Assembly (NCBI GenBank): GCA_030407085.1
Contig: CM059584.1
Coordinates: forward strand, 130,237,501-130,301,500
Origin: Trichopria drosophilae
Lineage: Eukaryota > Arthropoda > Insecta > Hymenoptera > Diapriidae
Length of the DNA: 64,000 nt
Reading direction: 5' to 3'
Part shown: in pieces, positions 25,560 through 38,100 of the stretch
Layout of the letters: each line of letters opens with the position of its first letter
How positions within the stretch are numbered: position 1 is the first letter of the stretch
Notes under the pieces: model-generated
Told to the model about the DNA's origin: nothing
What the model saw: only the letters and a program-made list of their open reading frames with translations
The model's database searches: none
Program-made: the position numbers and the translations under genes

Positions 25560-26000
25560 GAATGTGTACCGCAATCTCCGCACCATTTTTTAGGTAACTG
25601 GAACACGCATTAAAGAAGCGTAATCCTATACTTACTGGAACGTTATTACGTTGGCAAGTCCAGTTCTAATTTACTTGTATGAGGCACGTAGTAATTTTTA
25701 CTGACAAATTTTTCGTACTCTATAGTTGTTTCTTACGGATGTAGTACATTGTAGACACGCACACGCCTCGTTAGTCTCGCCAAGATGATGAGGAAGGAGC
25801 AATACTTTTCGCGTTTTCCATCGATTTTACTCGCGAACGCGTTACAACCCGCTACACGCACGTTGAGGTAATAAAGTTACACGTCGAATTGTAACGCAAT
25901 AGATTTCACAATGAAAAATACATTACGTCGCTACCGTAACGTTGAAATTATTCCATCGAACTAGTTCTAAGCGTAATCGGTACGTGTAATAATTACACTG
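25560..26000. promoter_or_regulatory. CpG-rich island with recurrent GTAAC/TTACG motif
   Basis: Composition rises well above the flanks, with many CpGs. The motif TTACG or its complement CGTAA recurs about ten times (for example ATTACGTTGG, GCGTAATCC, GCGTTACAAC, CATTACGTCG, CCGTAACGTT, GCGTAATCGG). No open frame is maintained. Clustered motifs and CpG richness suggest a regulatory element, though an old repeat is possible. Confidence 0.35.
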
Positions 26001-26217
26001 GACTAACATAATAAAAATTAATTCCAATAAGTTTTATTCACAATCGAGAGCAAAAGTACTCGTTAACTATCTAGGGAATATTCATATATTTTTCTTACCT
26101 CCGAGGTTAATGGTGTTTGTTCTTCTCTATTTATCAGGAAAATTTTGGTTAGAAAGGTTTCATTATTTTAAACTGGGAATTCATTAACAAACTTTTATTA
26201 TACGAGAAGTATTTAGA

Positions 26218-26347
26218 CCACTTGCGGCAAGTAGAAATGCACTTACCGCAAGTGGAATAATCTTCTTGATAATGTCACAAGAGAATTCCGCTTGTGGTAA
26301 GAGGATTTCCATTTGCTGTAAGAGGATTCCGCTTGCTGCAAGAGGAC
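26218..26347. repeat. Hairpin plus ~20-bp minisatellite
   Basis: A near-perfect 14-bp stem (CCACTTGCGGCAAG at 26218-26231, CTTACCGCAAGTGG at 26242-26255) is followed by three tandem units of 20-21 bases at 26281-26341, each beginning GAGRATT and ending TAA or CAA. The units (consensus GAGGATTCCGCTTGCTGYAA) are related to the hairpin arm, so the array and hairpin share an origin. Open frames on both strands here are by-products. Confidence 0.7.
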
Positions 26348-26371
26348 GTTTTAAGAGTGCAATGCTCGTCA

Positions 26372-28659
26372 TAGTTGATTTTCAGGTAAATTTTACTATA
26401 AAGTTAGATTTTCGCACTAGGAACAACTTCGGTACAAAAAAAAACAAACCTACTTTTTGAAAATACCAATAGGTACCAATCACAACCGTTTCTGAGCAGA
26501 ACAATATTTTCAAATGTCAATAATATATTTTGCTTATAGGTATATTTTTAAACAATTTTTATTTTAATTCAATGGGATCTAATATAATGCATCAATTTTG
26601 TATGGATTTTTTTATTTTTTATGCATATCGCCTGTTAGATTTCAAAACAATTGGGGTCGGATGAGAGCCACATAAAAAGAGTTCTCTTTGGTTGAAAGCA
26701 ACGGAGGTGAGCAATTGCAGGGATTAAAAACGAGGCAATATGTAATAAAAAAATATATGAAATCATAACTCTTAAAGCTGAAAATAAGTTCCACTGTTGT
26801 TATAATATAATTGGACCGATAATCTTGGAATAAAATTAAAAGTGTAAACCGAACTCATGGCCCTCACAACCCTTACAAAATTATAAGTATTATGGCAGCG
26901 TTCCAGACACACTACTAAACACTCAAACGAATATGCCATCTGCGAGAACACTGGGAAGGAGGGTGGCGGGAGGGGCGGAATTGTAAGAAAAGTTATATGG
27001 TACGAAAATTTTAAAACAGTCATGGAAATTTTTCTAATCAAAATTTGTTTCATGGAGACCTGCAAATTAAATCTAATGTTACGTTTAACAAAGTAGATAA
27101 GAATCACGAAAAAACGTTGAAAGACCCTTAAAGGCAAAAAAAGGCTTACAAAACTTCAGAAAATTGTGGTACTGTTTATAAGATTTTTATATGACTAAGG
27201 TAAAACAATTATTACCAACTATTCAATTGATGAAAATCCACGTAAATATTACTGTTTAATTTTATCAAATTACAAGATATTATAACGTAAATTGATATTT
27301 TAATTGTGTTTTTAAATTACATGTAAATTGCGAAAACTATATTGATGAAAAATTCTGTTAACTAGAAAGTTTATGAGGTACTTTAATAATATTTCAGATA
27401 AGAATTTAATTTCATACAACGCAATCTATATAAATCGCGACAACGCAGAATTTCACGTTGGCTTTCATGTTAAATTTTTAGTTTTCTATAAAACGAAACT
27501 ATCGAAGATGAATAATTTGGAATTAGTATACCATAATAAATAAACTTTGTTTATATAGAAAGGTTTTAATGGAACGGAATGAGTCTCCATCAATTTTTTC
27601 TTTTTAAATGAAAGGTGAGACATTTTTCTATAAGATAACATATCATTTGAGGAAAAAAACCGTGGACGGTACTTCAAATTAAGATTAAAAAATATTTTAT
27701 GCAAATTTTTAGGCAAGACAGAATCACAACATTTTTGTTCTATTTTTTATAAAAGTGCTCATTTTTTTGAAGAAAATGATCCTAGTAAAAAGTTCAAATT
27801 GGAAAGATAGATATCGTAATTTTAAGAAATTTAATGAAGGTGACATCACGACTGCCATTTTGAAATTTAAAAAAAAAAGGTTCTACCACTGTGTTTTTCA
27901 AGTCTATACCCTTCAAATATTTCATTTTGGAAGAATTTGGAGACTTCGACCTCAGTTTTGATATTATTGACGTGGAATGACTCAATGCCAATTCACTCTT
28001 TATCAAACTTAATAAGTAATATAATAATATAAATTGTCCGTTTAATTGTAAATACCGTACATGTCATTTGAGGTTATGTGCGCGATAAATTAATCATAAA
28101 ATTTGCATACAGTTATTGTATGTTATCTCTATACTGCTTTAATTTTATTTCCTACAAATAAAGTGATACACTTTGAGTAGTACCAAACATTCTTCTCAAG
28201 TTAACACATTAAATGTGTCATTATATTAACAAATTTTATAGTATTTAAACATCAAAAACTACTCTATGTGAACAATCGTTTTAATTTAAAAGAATTATGC
28301 AACTGAGTATTGTTACTTATGCGGGTATTGCTCGTTAAAAGCAGAAGAAACCGTTCGAATCTTTTGTACAGAATAAAATGTTACAGACTATTTGCATTTG
28401 ACATTCTTTTATTTGTTGTCCATTTCGAGAAAAAATAAATTAAAACCGTGGAAAATTCCCGAAAAATCAGTCCATTTAAAAACGTAAAAATGGAGTATCT
28501 TGAAGATTTTGTCATAACCTCAAAAATACCAAATTTTATTAAAATAAATTGATTTTTTTTTTAAATAATTACTTAGAACTTTTTATATATTTGTTATAAG
28601 CAAATTGGATAATAAAATCCGAATGAAAGATAAATTTTTGGCTGAAAATTGTGTATTTA
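26372..28659. other. AT-rich non-coding DNA, no gene seen
   Basis: No supported exon, RNA gene or bounded element. A short G-rich patch at 26955-26985 (GGAGGGTGGCGGGAGGGGCGG) stands out but has no frame or partner. The frames at 26772-28006 lack protein-like features. Confidence 0.5.
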
Positions 28660-29045
28660 ACATTTTTGTCAATAATAAACTGCGTGTAACCGAACTTCTG
28701 GCCTTTCTTCACAAAAATTCCGACTTGGGAAAATCATGACTCTCCCAAAATGTTTCTGTTCAAAAAATCGTTCCCCCTTTTCATAAAGGCCATTTTAAAC
28801 ATATTGAATTGTCGTTTTCATAAAAAATTAACAATGGCCAGAAAAATTGATTAGACTATCTGACTGGAATTTGTTAGAAAATTTGTTAGGCCTGCAAAAT
28901 TCAACATTTCCAAAATTTGACGGATAAATAATAATCATGTGTGAAGTAAAAGGGAATGCCTAAATTGAAAGCTTTATTTATGGACTTTGAAAAGTATCCT
29001 TTTTAAGGGTTCAGAGCGTTCAAGAACTTTTGGCTGATACAAATA
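28660..29045 (+). repeat. Dispersed repeat family B, copy 2
   Basis: Co-linear with 6900-7290 in the same orientation, for example 'AAACTGCGTGTAACCGAACTT', 'AAAATCATGACTCT' and 'CAGAAAAATTGATTAG'. Diverged and non-coding. Confidence 0.5.
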
Positions 29046-31766
29046 TAATTTGTCAGTATATAGATATTCTATTCGTCCAATATGATGGTTACAAAATTAA
29101 ATCATTTCTCCTACTGAACATCATCTTATATACAAATGTTACATAAACAGTGCATACAATAATCATTGACATCAAATAATCAAATTCTTGCACTTTTACA
29201 CTTACTCGGTTACGGAACGTATTATATTTTTACTGAAATTACCTGCAGTGCATTTTCATTGTTTTCTCCTAATTGGAACGTATGTTGGTAAGATACACTT
29301 ATACTATAAAAACAGCACTTAAAACCTATTCGACCACATTTGTTTTTGAGTCAACTTTTGGTTACGAAATTTTCTATAAATAAGTAATTAAATTTTCTAA
29401 TTGTAATTTTGAGATTAAAGGCATCGTGATAGGAGAAACACTAAATATGACTGAGAATCACACAATCATGTATCAGTCAGTGTTATAAAGTTTACGATTA
29501 CTCGTTTGATTACTTACGTCATATATTATCTTTCTAATTGGTCATGTCTAATTTTCCTGTAACTCTTCTCCGATTTTTTATTTCAACTATCGTCATTGTC
29601 GTCTGTTTTTTAAAGTTTCAGGATGATAATGGTTTTACCTTAACCTTTAAAAACCTTGAATGAGTTTCATTAACTGTACCTAAATATAATCTATGTTGTA
29701 ATTATTGCGCATGTTCAGTTATCTATATCTATTTTTGGAGACCTTGAATTACATATACCGATCATAAGTGAACATTACAAATTTTGTTGAACCATAAGTC
29801 CTGATTTAGATATTGTTCCAGTGTAATACAGTTCTTTACTTTCTTAATACCATTAAATTATTTATATTTATCCATTTCGCAGTTGGTTCAGTTCGCAATA
29901 CAATTAAAACCTGTCATCGTCTAATTATGAAGTAAAAACATTATGATTGCCATCTAGTTTCACTGGAGCCAACAAAATATTTAAAGTTAATACCTACTGT
30001 AGACCTCTGGATATAATAGAATAAATTGTCTCAATAATAGAATAATTTATTATTACGAATTTGAAAATAGTTAAGGGTTTATCTTGAATAATACTTTTAT
30101 GTAGGATGAAATTAAATAAATATAAAACTTCGCTGTCGGTCCATATGCTTATACTACTAACTTTCATGTACATTAACTATTTCGTTTTGTAGGTTAACTA
30201 ACAGTTAAATTACTGCATAAATCAAAGACAACGATCTCCCTACTTCGATATCGCGGATGTGGTGCGACTTAGGAAAAAAAGGCACGAGGGCAATTGAATA
30301 ACAATTGTATTTTGTGCATCATAGTCTATCTACTACAATGCCTTTTTCCCATTGCCGTCTTAATGTTAATTGCATATTAGGCTGCAACGTGCACATCTTT
30401 TCTTCAAACTCATTATTCAGAGTTATATACTCATTTGATTGCGATTATCATCTACCTTATACGTATGGATGATTCTCAAAAAAAGAGGGCATTTTCATAT
30501 CGTCGCGTGTTCACGAAATTTAAGCTATTGAACTAGAAATGCACTAAAATTTGAAGTGCACTTTTACTAAATTGCATGTATATTGTTCATTAAATTTAAG
30601 ATATCAATATTTTTAATTTTCGCCCTTTAATTAAATTTGCATAACATTCATGTGTATGCACGATTTCTTTGAATACAGTTGTGGTATAACGAAAGTTTCC
30701 TAACAGTATAGATATTAAATATAAATTGTATAGTATAATATACTATACTATTTGTAGCATTTAATTGCAATAATTTCTCAATGCATGAGCGTACTTTCAG
30801 ATCTTTAATTAATTAACCGATCGAGTCACAGTTGTACCCACTGCAAAAATGTCTCGAGATATAGCCTGCATATTATATGAAAATCCTAGAGGAAATAATT
30901 CAGCCAAAAGTTACGTACCTGCGATACAAGCAAGATATATCCTCTGTAAATATCTGGAGTTATTTAAACAATATAGTTTGAGATGTATCCATATTTATTT
31001 CTTATATATATGACGATATAACTTCGCAAATTTGCCTATATAATCGATTTTTTGTGAGTTATATCTGGAAATATTCCAGGTTGCTGATTATGAATCCGAT
31101 ATCAGATTTACGAAGCGATTAGAGTGCTTTGTAGTATTTATGTGTAATATTATTATTCTTTATTGGCAATTTTGAGCACTTTTTCACGACAACGCGATTT
31201 ATTTCATTTCGATACTTGTATACTGAAAAGCGGAATACAGTGAAAACTTTCGTTATTATACTCGTAGTAAAAATTAGAACTTGTAAAGTAATATTAGCAA
31301 GGTCTACATTTAAGAATTGCAATAAATTGTAAACATTAGTTGTAGGAGAATTCAAGATGACAAAAATATATTTCTAATGTTTGTGAACTCTCAAATATTT
31401 TTGTTCACTACAAACAAATTTCCACTTAAATATTATCGCATGTATTATAATACGTACACAGAATGGGAATAGCAGTATTGCATGCAATATAAAAATGAAG
31501 CATATGTTTACGTCCATACATTTATCGCTATTGAATAACGCAGTGAAAGACGGGGTATAGCGATACCTTATTATTTTGTTTTATGAAAGGTAAAAAAGTA
31601 AAATGACTCCACTGTTGTTAAGTGTCGCTTGAAACATTATTTCATTAAAAAGGTTATAAATGCATGTACTTCATAACACCAGATTTAAATTTTATTCAAA
31701 CTTGACTCCTCTGGAACAGTTTCCTGTATTTTAAATGCACATGTTATTCTGAACAAGGTGCCAGAA
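29046..31766. other. AT-rich non-coding DNA, no gene seen
   Basis: Nothing supportable except 31078-31112 ('GTTGCTGATTATGAATCCG'), which matches part of the GGATCCGCCAT dispersed repeat consensus. Confidence 0.5.
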
Positions 31767-33246
31767 AGTATCCCTGGTAAAAATTTCCGATTGAACTTCA
31801 ATCCAACCTAATGAGACTCAATGAGACCTATTCGGATTCAATCCGCAATTTGTCCCCGATACAATCGGACTCAATCAGACGTTGGTTTCAATCGGTTGCA
31901 ATCGGAAATTTTATCCGGAACGAATCGGATTCGAACCGAGGGCGATATTTGAAATGGATTCAATCCAATCATGAATCGGACTCATTCCGAACGGTCAATT
32001 GAAACGAAACGGAATTAATCCAGGTAGACATATCGAATGGTTTTAATCCGAACTATCAATAGGAACGAATCGGATTCAATACAAAGAATATATTTCTAAC
32101 GGTTTCAATCCGAACAGTCAATCAGAATGATTCGGAATCATTCTGAGGTAGAAAACTCAAACGATTTCAATCCGAACTATCAATCAGCACGAATCAATAA
32201 ATGTAATTTATTATGATTAATAGTCTACGATTTTTCGAAAAATGTTTGAAAACTTGTACTTTTATCTATTACAACTTCGTTTTTCAAGTTTGCTTAGAAT
32301 AGATATCAACCAAAATATCTTTCATTTCCTGTCTCTCGAAGAACCCCTGACATAAGAACTAATGTTATAATATTCATTTGGTCGATAACCGGCCCTCTGA
32401 TTTAACAAGCAGTTTCTATAGATCTTTCATTGTACTGTCACAAAATATAGGGTATTTCTTAGATTTTTGAAGAAACAGTAGAACCACCTTAAACCACAAA
32501 TCTGAATTTATTTGTTTTTCAAAGCGTTATTTTTCTTTCAAGCAAAAAGAAAGTCTTCGAGAACATTAGTGCAAAAACATGATGAAGGAGATGAAAAAAA
32601 AGATGGCGAAGAAGATAACATTGAGGAAGATCCGTTGCATCTAGGAAACTTAATGTAGAGTTCATAAATAAATAACAAGAAAGAAAAAATGAATACCATA
32701 ATTCAATCATGATTTTACACAGTAGGTTTCGACCCAATTACAACAATCGGATTATATCGGTACCAGTCAGTTTCAGATTGACTGAAATCGTTGGATTAGG
32801 TCGTATTATGCCGTCGGAGTAGTCTGCATTGAATATTCTGTACTGTCCAATTGCGTCGGTCGAATTCCGATTAGGCGGAATTTAAAACGTGAGATTAACC
32901 AACTCGTTTTCGATCCAATTAGATTGTTTACATGCGTCAGAACTTCCTGGTCGAGTCGGCTTGGGTCCATTCGGGTCGGAATAAAATCGTCGGATTAGGT
33001 CGGTTTAGCACGGATTGAATCAGTGTAGGTTGGACTAGTCCGATTCAATCAGATAAAGTCCGTTTCATGCGGGTGCAAAGATGTCGGATTAAGTCAGATT
33101 AGGTCCGTTTCGAACGGATGCAGAGGTGTTGCATTAGGCCCGTTTCGAGAGGTTGTCGGATTAGGTCCATGTAAAAACTGATTAGGTCGGGGACAAATTG
33201 CGGATTGCCCAATCGGATTGAATCGGACATTTTTACCAGGGATACT
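31767..33246. mobile_element. 1.48 kb foldback element with arms made of AATCGGATT-type subrepeats
   Basis: The element begins AGTATCCCTGGTAAAAAT at 31767 and ends with the exact inverse ATTTTTACCAGGGATACT at 33246. Just inside, 'GCAATTTGTCCCCGATACAATCGG' type sequence on the left is mirrored by 'GGACAAATTGCGG' on the right. The left arm (to about 32200) is a degenerate tandem series of 'CAATCCGAAC-GTCAAT-GGAACGAATCGGATT' units of roughly 60 bases. The right arm (32740-33230) is rich in 'CGGATTAGGTC' units. The AT-rich centre has no credible protein. A related, shorter element lies at 49676-50356. Confidence 0.7.
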
Positions 33247-34049
33247 AACCGGAATGGTAGTCTTTACATTTTTGTCCATCTTTCTTTTGATATTTATACA
33301 CATATGCCCCACGACACTTTTTAAGCTTTGTGTAACAACTGCTTTAAATTTATAAAAAAAACACGAAGTTATTCTATTTAATTTCGTTGTGAAAGAAACT
33401 ACTTGGTGCTGCGCATGTGTGGAATTAATTTGCCCGACACGAGTGACTGAAATCGGCAGTTTGGCTCTGGGCACACAATACTACGGTCTAGCTCACATTT
33501 ATAATAAATTGATAAATACAGGCCACTATATTTTATTTTAATTAATCAATTGACCACAAAACAAGCACATATTAAACTAGAGTCCTAAGAGGTACCTATC
33601 TTTTATTTCTTCAATGAAAAAACAAAAACTTAGAAGAAACCCAGTTCCTTGAAACAGATCCTCGCAACAAAAACGTAATGTTACCACTGCTGTATAACTT
33701 TATGGATGATATGTACCTCTTGCAAAATAGTTGTCAATTTAATAAAAACGACCGCCGCTTTAAATTATTATACGGATTTTTATTTGGTTGTCGTATTTTG
33801 AATTTAGTAAAAGTAACATCAGATTCCTAAACATCCACCCCGAAAATCCTGAAGTAGCAAATTTTGTCTAATTATAAACTGTAAATCTGATGTCTCTGAT
33901 GAAGGAACTTCACTCTTTACCACTGTTTTTTGCAAGTTTATTTCTCTTGCTATTATGAAACACAAGCTGACTTGAATTTTGTCACAAAACAAAAATATTT
34001 TTTGTCTCTAGTCAGGAAAAGGGAACTCAAATGCAAAAATTTTCTCCCC
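33247..34049. other. AT-rich non-coding DNA
   Basis: No gene or element recognised. The minus-strand frame 33094-33474 overlaps the foldback end and is not protein-like. Confidence 0.5.
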
Positions 34050-34348
34050 AAATAGACCCTCTTATTTTAAGGTTTTGAGACAGGGCGAATGGTTGCTCAC
34101 CCATTTATTTTACGTATTCCCCTTGCCCCCACCATGGTATGCTGCTAGCCATGTAATAGAGAGAGAAAGTGCATTTAGCTTTCCTTCTCCGCGTCTGCAT
34201 CCGCATGCCCAAACTCGAACCGTCCGCGTGCTCCGCCATGTCAATCATGGACGAGAGTGGGGGAACGCGTTAGGGGAAATCTTAAAATATGAGGGAAAAG
34301 AAACTTTAAATAAGAGGGTGAAGTAAAATAAGAGGGGTTATTACTGTA
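34050..34348. mobile_element. MITE family C, copy 1
   Basis: The left end carries 'AGACCCTCTTATTTTAAGG' and the right end 'AAAATAAGAGGGGTTATTACTGTA'-type sequence, forming an imperfect inverted repeat. The GC-richer centre shares 'TGCCCCCACCATGG' and 'GAGTGGGGGAACGCGT-AGGGGAAAT' with 60193-60470, so the two are members of one family of about 280-300 bases. TA at the outer end suggests a Tc1/mariner-type target. No coding capacity; the frame 34075-34326 is a translation of the repeat. Confidence 0.65.
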
Positions 34349-34839
34349 CTATAGGTACAGAAAGAACTGCCAGAGGAGGTAATGATATATAACATCGGGA
34401 GAAAAAATAGCGTTTGCTAGGCGGGAACTGTGCGCGCACATCTTCCCCCCGAAAAGGTAAAAACTGCGCGCACTTTCCTCCCTTGCATTATACTATACTA
34501 TTTTAAAATATGTGTGTAGAGTTATCGCTGTCATGCGTTTGCAGAAAACTCATAGTTGGATTCACCGGTAATCGCAGGTGTAATCTCCACTCCGATATGT
34601 AAAACAAAACTCCATTTTAAACACTTGTTACGAAAAGAACCACTTCGACCTTATTAATATGAATCCGTAATGAAATTCGTAATATGTACAATGAAGAGAG
34701 AATAATTTTCAATTTACCATTTTCCATATGGAAATTGATCGTGATAATGAAAAGCTAAGGCGGAAATCTCGAGGATATTATACCCTGTATCGTGGATTTC
34801 GAATAGAAATTACGCGTCCTGGAAGTTATGGGCCATTTT
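34349..34839. other. Non-coding DNA, no feature
   Basis: Mixed composition with a 'GCGCGCAC' patch at 34430-34480. No gene, element or RNA recognised. Confidence 0.45.
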
Positions 34840-35130
34840 GGCGTAAACTGCAGTCGTAAATCACTGAGCAGCGGTTGAAACTGAGAATGGCCAATACGAC
34901 AATTGCTAGCGACCTGGGTAATGCTGAATTATCCTTCGAGCTCAGTCACGAGGTCACCTCGAAAGATCGAAATCACTACTGACTAGCTGACTCGAGCGAC
35001 CATCAGGCGTCAGTAAGGAGTGAACTTTGTATATTTCCCTACACTTCGTTTACGCCCCCACGCTAGACTTAATCGTTCAATTTCAGATCTCGGCACCTCC
35101 GTTATTCTCCCATTACGTATAACACTTTCG
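34840..35130. promoter_or_regulatory. CpG-rich unique island (possible regulatory element)
   Basis: About 290 bases of higher GC with 'GAGCTCAGTCACGAGGTCACCTCG' type sequence and a TCAGT initiator-like match at 35010. There is no DPE at +28 to +33, and no frame is kept open. Could be an intronic enhancer or an unannotated leader exon. Weakly supported. Confidence 0.25.
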
Positions 35131-38100
35131 TGGTTAATTTGTCCCTGTTTTACTTGCGATCGAATTCGAAAGAGACATGTATGACCCGGTTAAATGCTTT
35201 TTCAATTCTTTATCTATACGACCTTTTAAATTTTGGAGACAAAATTAAATTATGCTTAGAAGTCTTTTATTTCAGGGTTATAACAATAATAAAAACTTCG
35301 ATAACAAAGAAAGAAAAATATGTAATAACAAATTTTTTCAATATCTTTGTTATTGAAAAAAAAGAAAGTAATTAAAAAATTATACAAACTTAATATTAAT
35401 AATATAATTGGAGAGATATAGATTTATTAGAAATCAAAGGTAAAAAACGCCACATTCCTTTAACGCATTAACTTAACGGTTTTATAGTACTCTGAAAAAC
35501 TATTAGACTACTATATATCCCAAATGAAGTACAAAGAAGAGGACAATAGTTTTTTTTTTCTAGGGCACAAAATAACATTTGTCGCCCCGCGGGTTAACGT
35601 CATTCTCGAGAGTAACGTAATTACCCGGCGGTTAACAATATTGCGCTCGTGATACGATCCACATTTTTGGTCACTATATATTTACCCAATGCGATGTAGA
35701 GTTTTTTATTTCGAGGTACACAAAGAGTCGTTGAAATTTGATAATACGTAAAATTAATACGTTTACATATTATTTTACAACGAAATGAGAGCAAAATCGG
35801 ATTTTGCGCCCAGTGTAACAAGAATCTACCAATTTTTTTCAAAAAGCGCGACCACCTACATTATTTGACCACTTTTTGTTCTGACTTGTGAAGATACGAA
35901 GATTTTATTGTTATTGAGTATTTCTTACGGATCGATAGAAATTCCTGATTCAAAACACTTTATTTGGAATGATGCAAATTAGTATATTCATTTTTCGGGA
36001 TAAATTGGTATTTCACTAGGTGGTAATTGCATACCCGAAAGGAGGAAATTTTCAAAGTTACCTGAAATCATAGGAACTTGATAGATATATGCGACTGTAA
36101 AATATTAATGGGTTGTCAATGTTAGAACTCAATATTTATGTACGATTGAAAGCGTTTCAGAGATTCCGATTTAAATGTAATTTTCAAGGTTGAGTTACAT
36201 TCAAATGTCTGAGATTCCAATAAACATCACCTTTTGTTTGATGTTCCAGAATAAAAACATCTCATTTTCGACTGGTAAGAATTTTATTTCCGTGAATGCC
36301 CAGAAGAACATTATAATTTTGACAGTCGTTTGTAAAAATCTAGTTTTTGGTAGATGCCCAAAGACAGCATAGTCCTTCGAAAGATGTTTAGTAGAATATT
36401 ATTTTGACTGACATTTGTTAATATGGTAACAGCAACAAATAAAGACAATTTTAAATTAACAAATTGCTTGAAGTAGATCAAATAAAGTTGATTATTGGTA
36501 TCAATTTTTTCAATTTTTGACGTTTATATGATTTTGGGAACGAAGAGACAAACCTCTTCCAGTACCCAGTCGTAATCATCATTTTCAATAAATTTCATGA
36601 AATGTTACTCCAAATATCATAATTATAATTACTGTTATTGTTATTATTACTATTTTCATTATTATTCTTGTTGTTATTGTTGTTGATGTTGCTAAAAAAT
36701 GAGAGGCAAGCTAGAGAGTGTTGGTACGTTGCGATTTCACTTTCAATAGAACTAAGCTACGTACTACTCCTAGGATTAACTGTATAATTACTTTAAAAAA
36801 TAAAAAATAATCAATAATATATGTACAAATTTTCAATCTTTTTGATGATTATTCCATTTAATTTGCCCAGCATTTTCTCAACACTGAATTATGTACAGTT
36901 TTCTTTTTCTTTTACGATATGTCTCGTGATAACGTTCCATGCAGTAGTTACTTCTGCTACCGCTAGTCGCGATCGTCATTTTCGTAGTGACGCGTTTCGC
37001 TCCCGTTAGAGAAATAGCTGTAATAGTTGCATATGTAAGAATTATAATATTTTATTACTAATTTTCGGGATTTGCAGCTACTTTTACCTAAAAATTTTGT
37101 TTAAATATTTAAAAATATCTGTATTGTTTGTAAAAATGTCTACAAGTGTCTACAACTTCCATCTCCTAAGCAAATTTTGACTGAAGAATCTCTACACAAT
37201 TGGTGAATTATCCGAGAATGCCCTTGGTAAAGTTCAAAAGTAAAGAAATAAGGAATATTTGAGGTACTTTTAACAAAAATTGTAGGAGTGAGAGGCGATA
37301 AAAAATATTGAATAAAAAATGATTTAGTATTTTTTGCTCCAAATTTAATTTTTTTTCTAATTCAATTATGTTTTATGTTCAAGTTCAAGAAATTGAAAAT
37401 AAAATGCACTGTGGTTCATGAAAATCCATCAATCTGTTTAGAAAATATGAATTTTGTTAAAATTTACTATCTGAAACTTTAACCGCTTACAGCATGGCAA
37501 CTTGTCACTTCAAACTGAGTTTGTAACTGTGGTAATAATCCAGATCAGTGTATACAATGATACATGTGATTATGGAAACAATGGGAACACAAACTGTACC
37601 CGTAAAAGTAATTTCCAGTTTTTTTTTCAAAACTTCCAGTCTCATACAAACGTTATTAAAAACTCGAAAGTTTCATGTTATTTAGCATACTACTTATTAT
37701 TAGTAAAAAAGACATTTTTAGATGGTAAAATACTGTTAACGAGTGATTATTTAGCATAGTAATCGCTTCAATTAAAAATCTTCTGGCGAAATTAGCAAAT
37801 TTTGGCATCATGATTTTGTATCTCAGCATTTTTTGCCTCTAAAGGTAAATAGTATGAAATGATTAAACAGTACGAAACCACGCTATTGGAGAATGAATGA
37901 CCCCATGCTTTTAGAGAATAGGAAAGCCATGAAATGAAAGCATCACGCAAGTCGCGATGCAAAACTCAGAAAGTTATTCCGTACATTAACCCACATCATT
38001 TTAAAAGATGTAGTGAAACACCATGCCTTTGAGAACAAAGTAGTAAATAAATTTGGAGTTTATTGCAGTGGATTTTAATTAATTCAAATCATTAACAGGG

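Noticed and set aside
35010..35044. TCAGT initiator-like sequence in the 34.8-35.1 kb CpG-rich island
   Set aside because: Positions +28 to +33 read CTACAC, not a DPE, and there is no TATA box. A five-base match alone is expected by chance.
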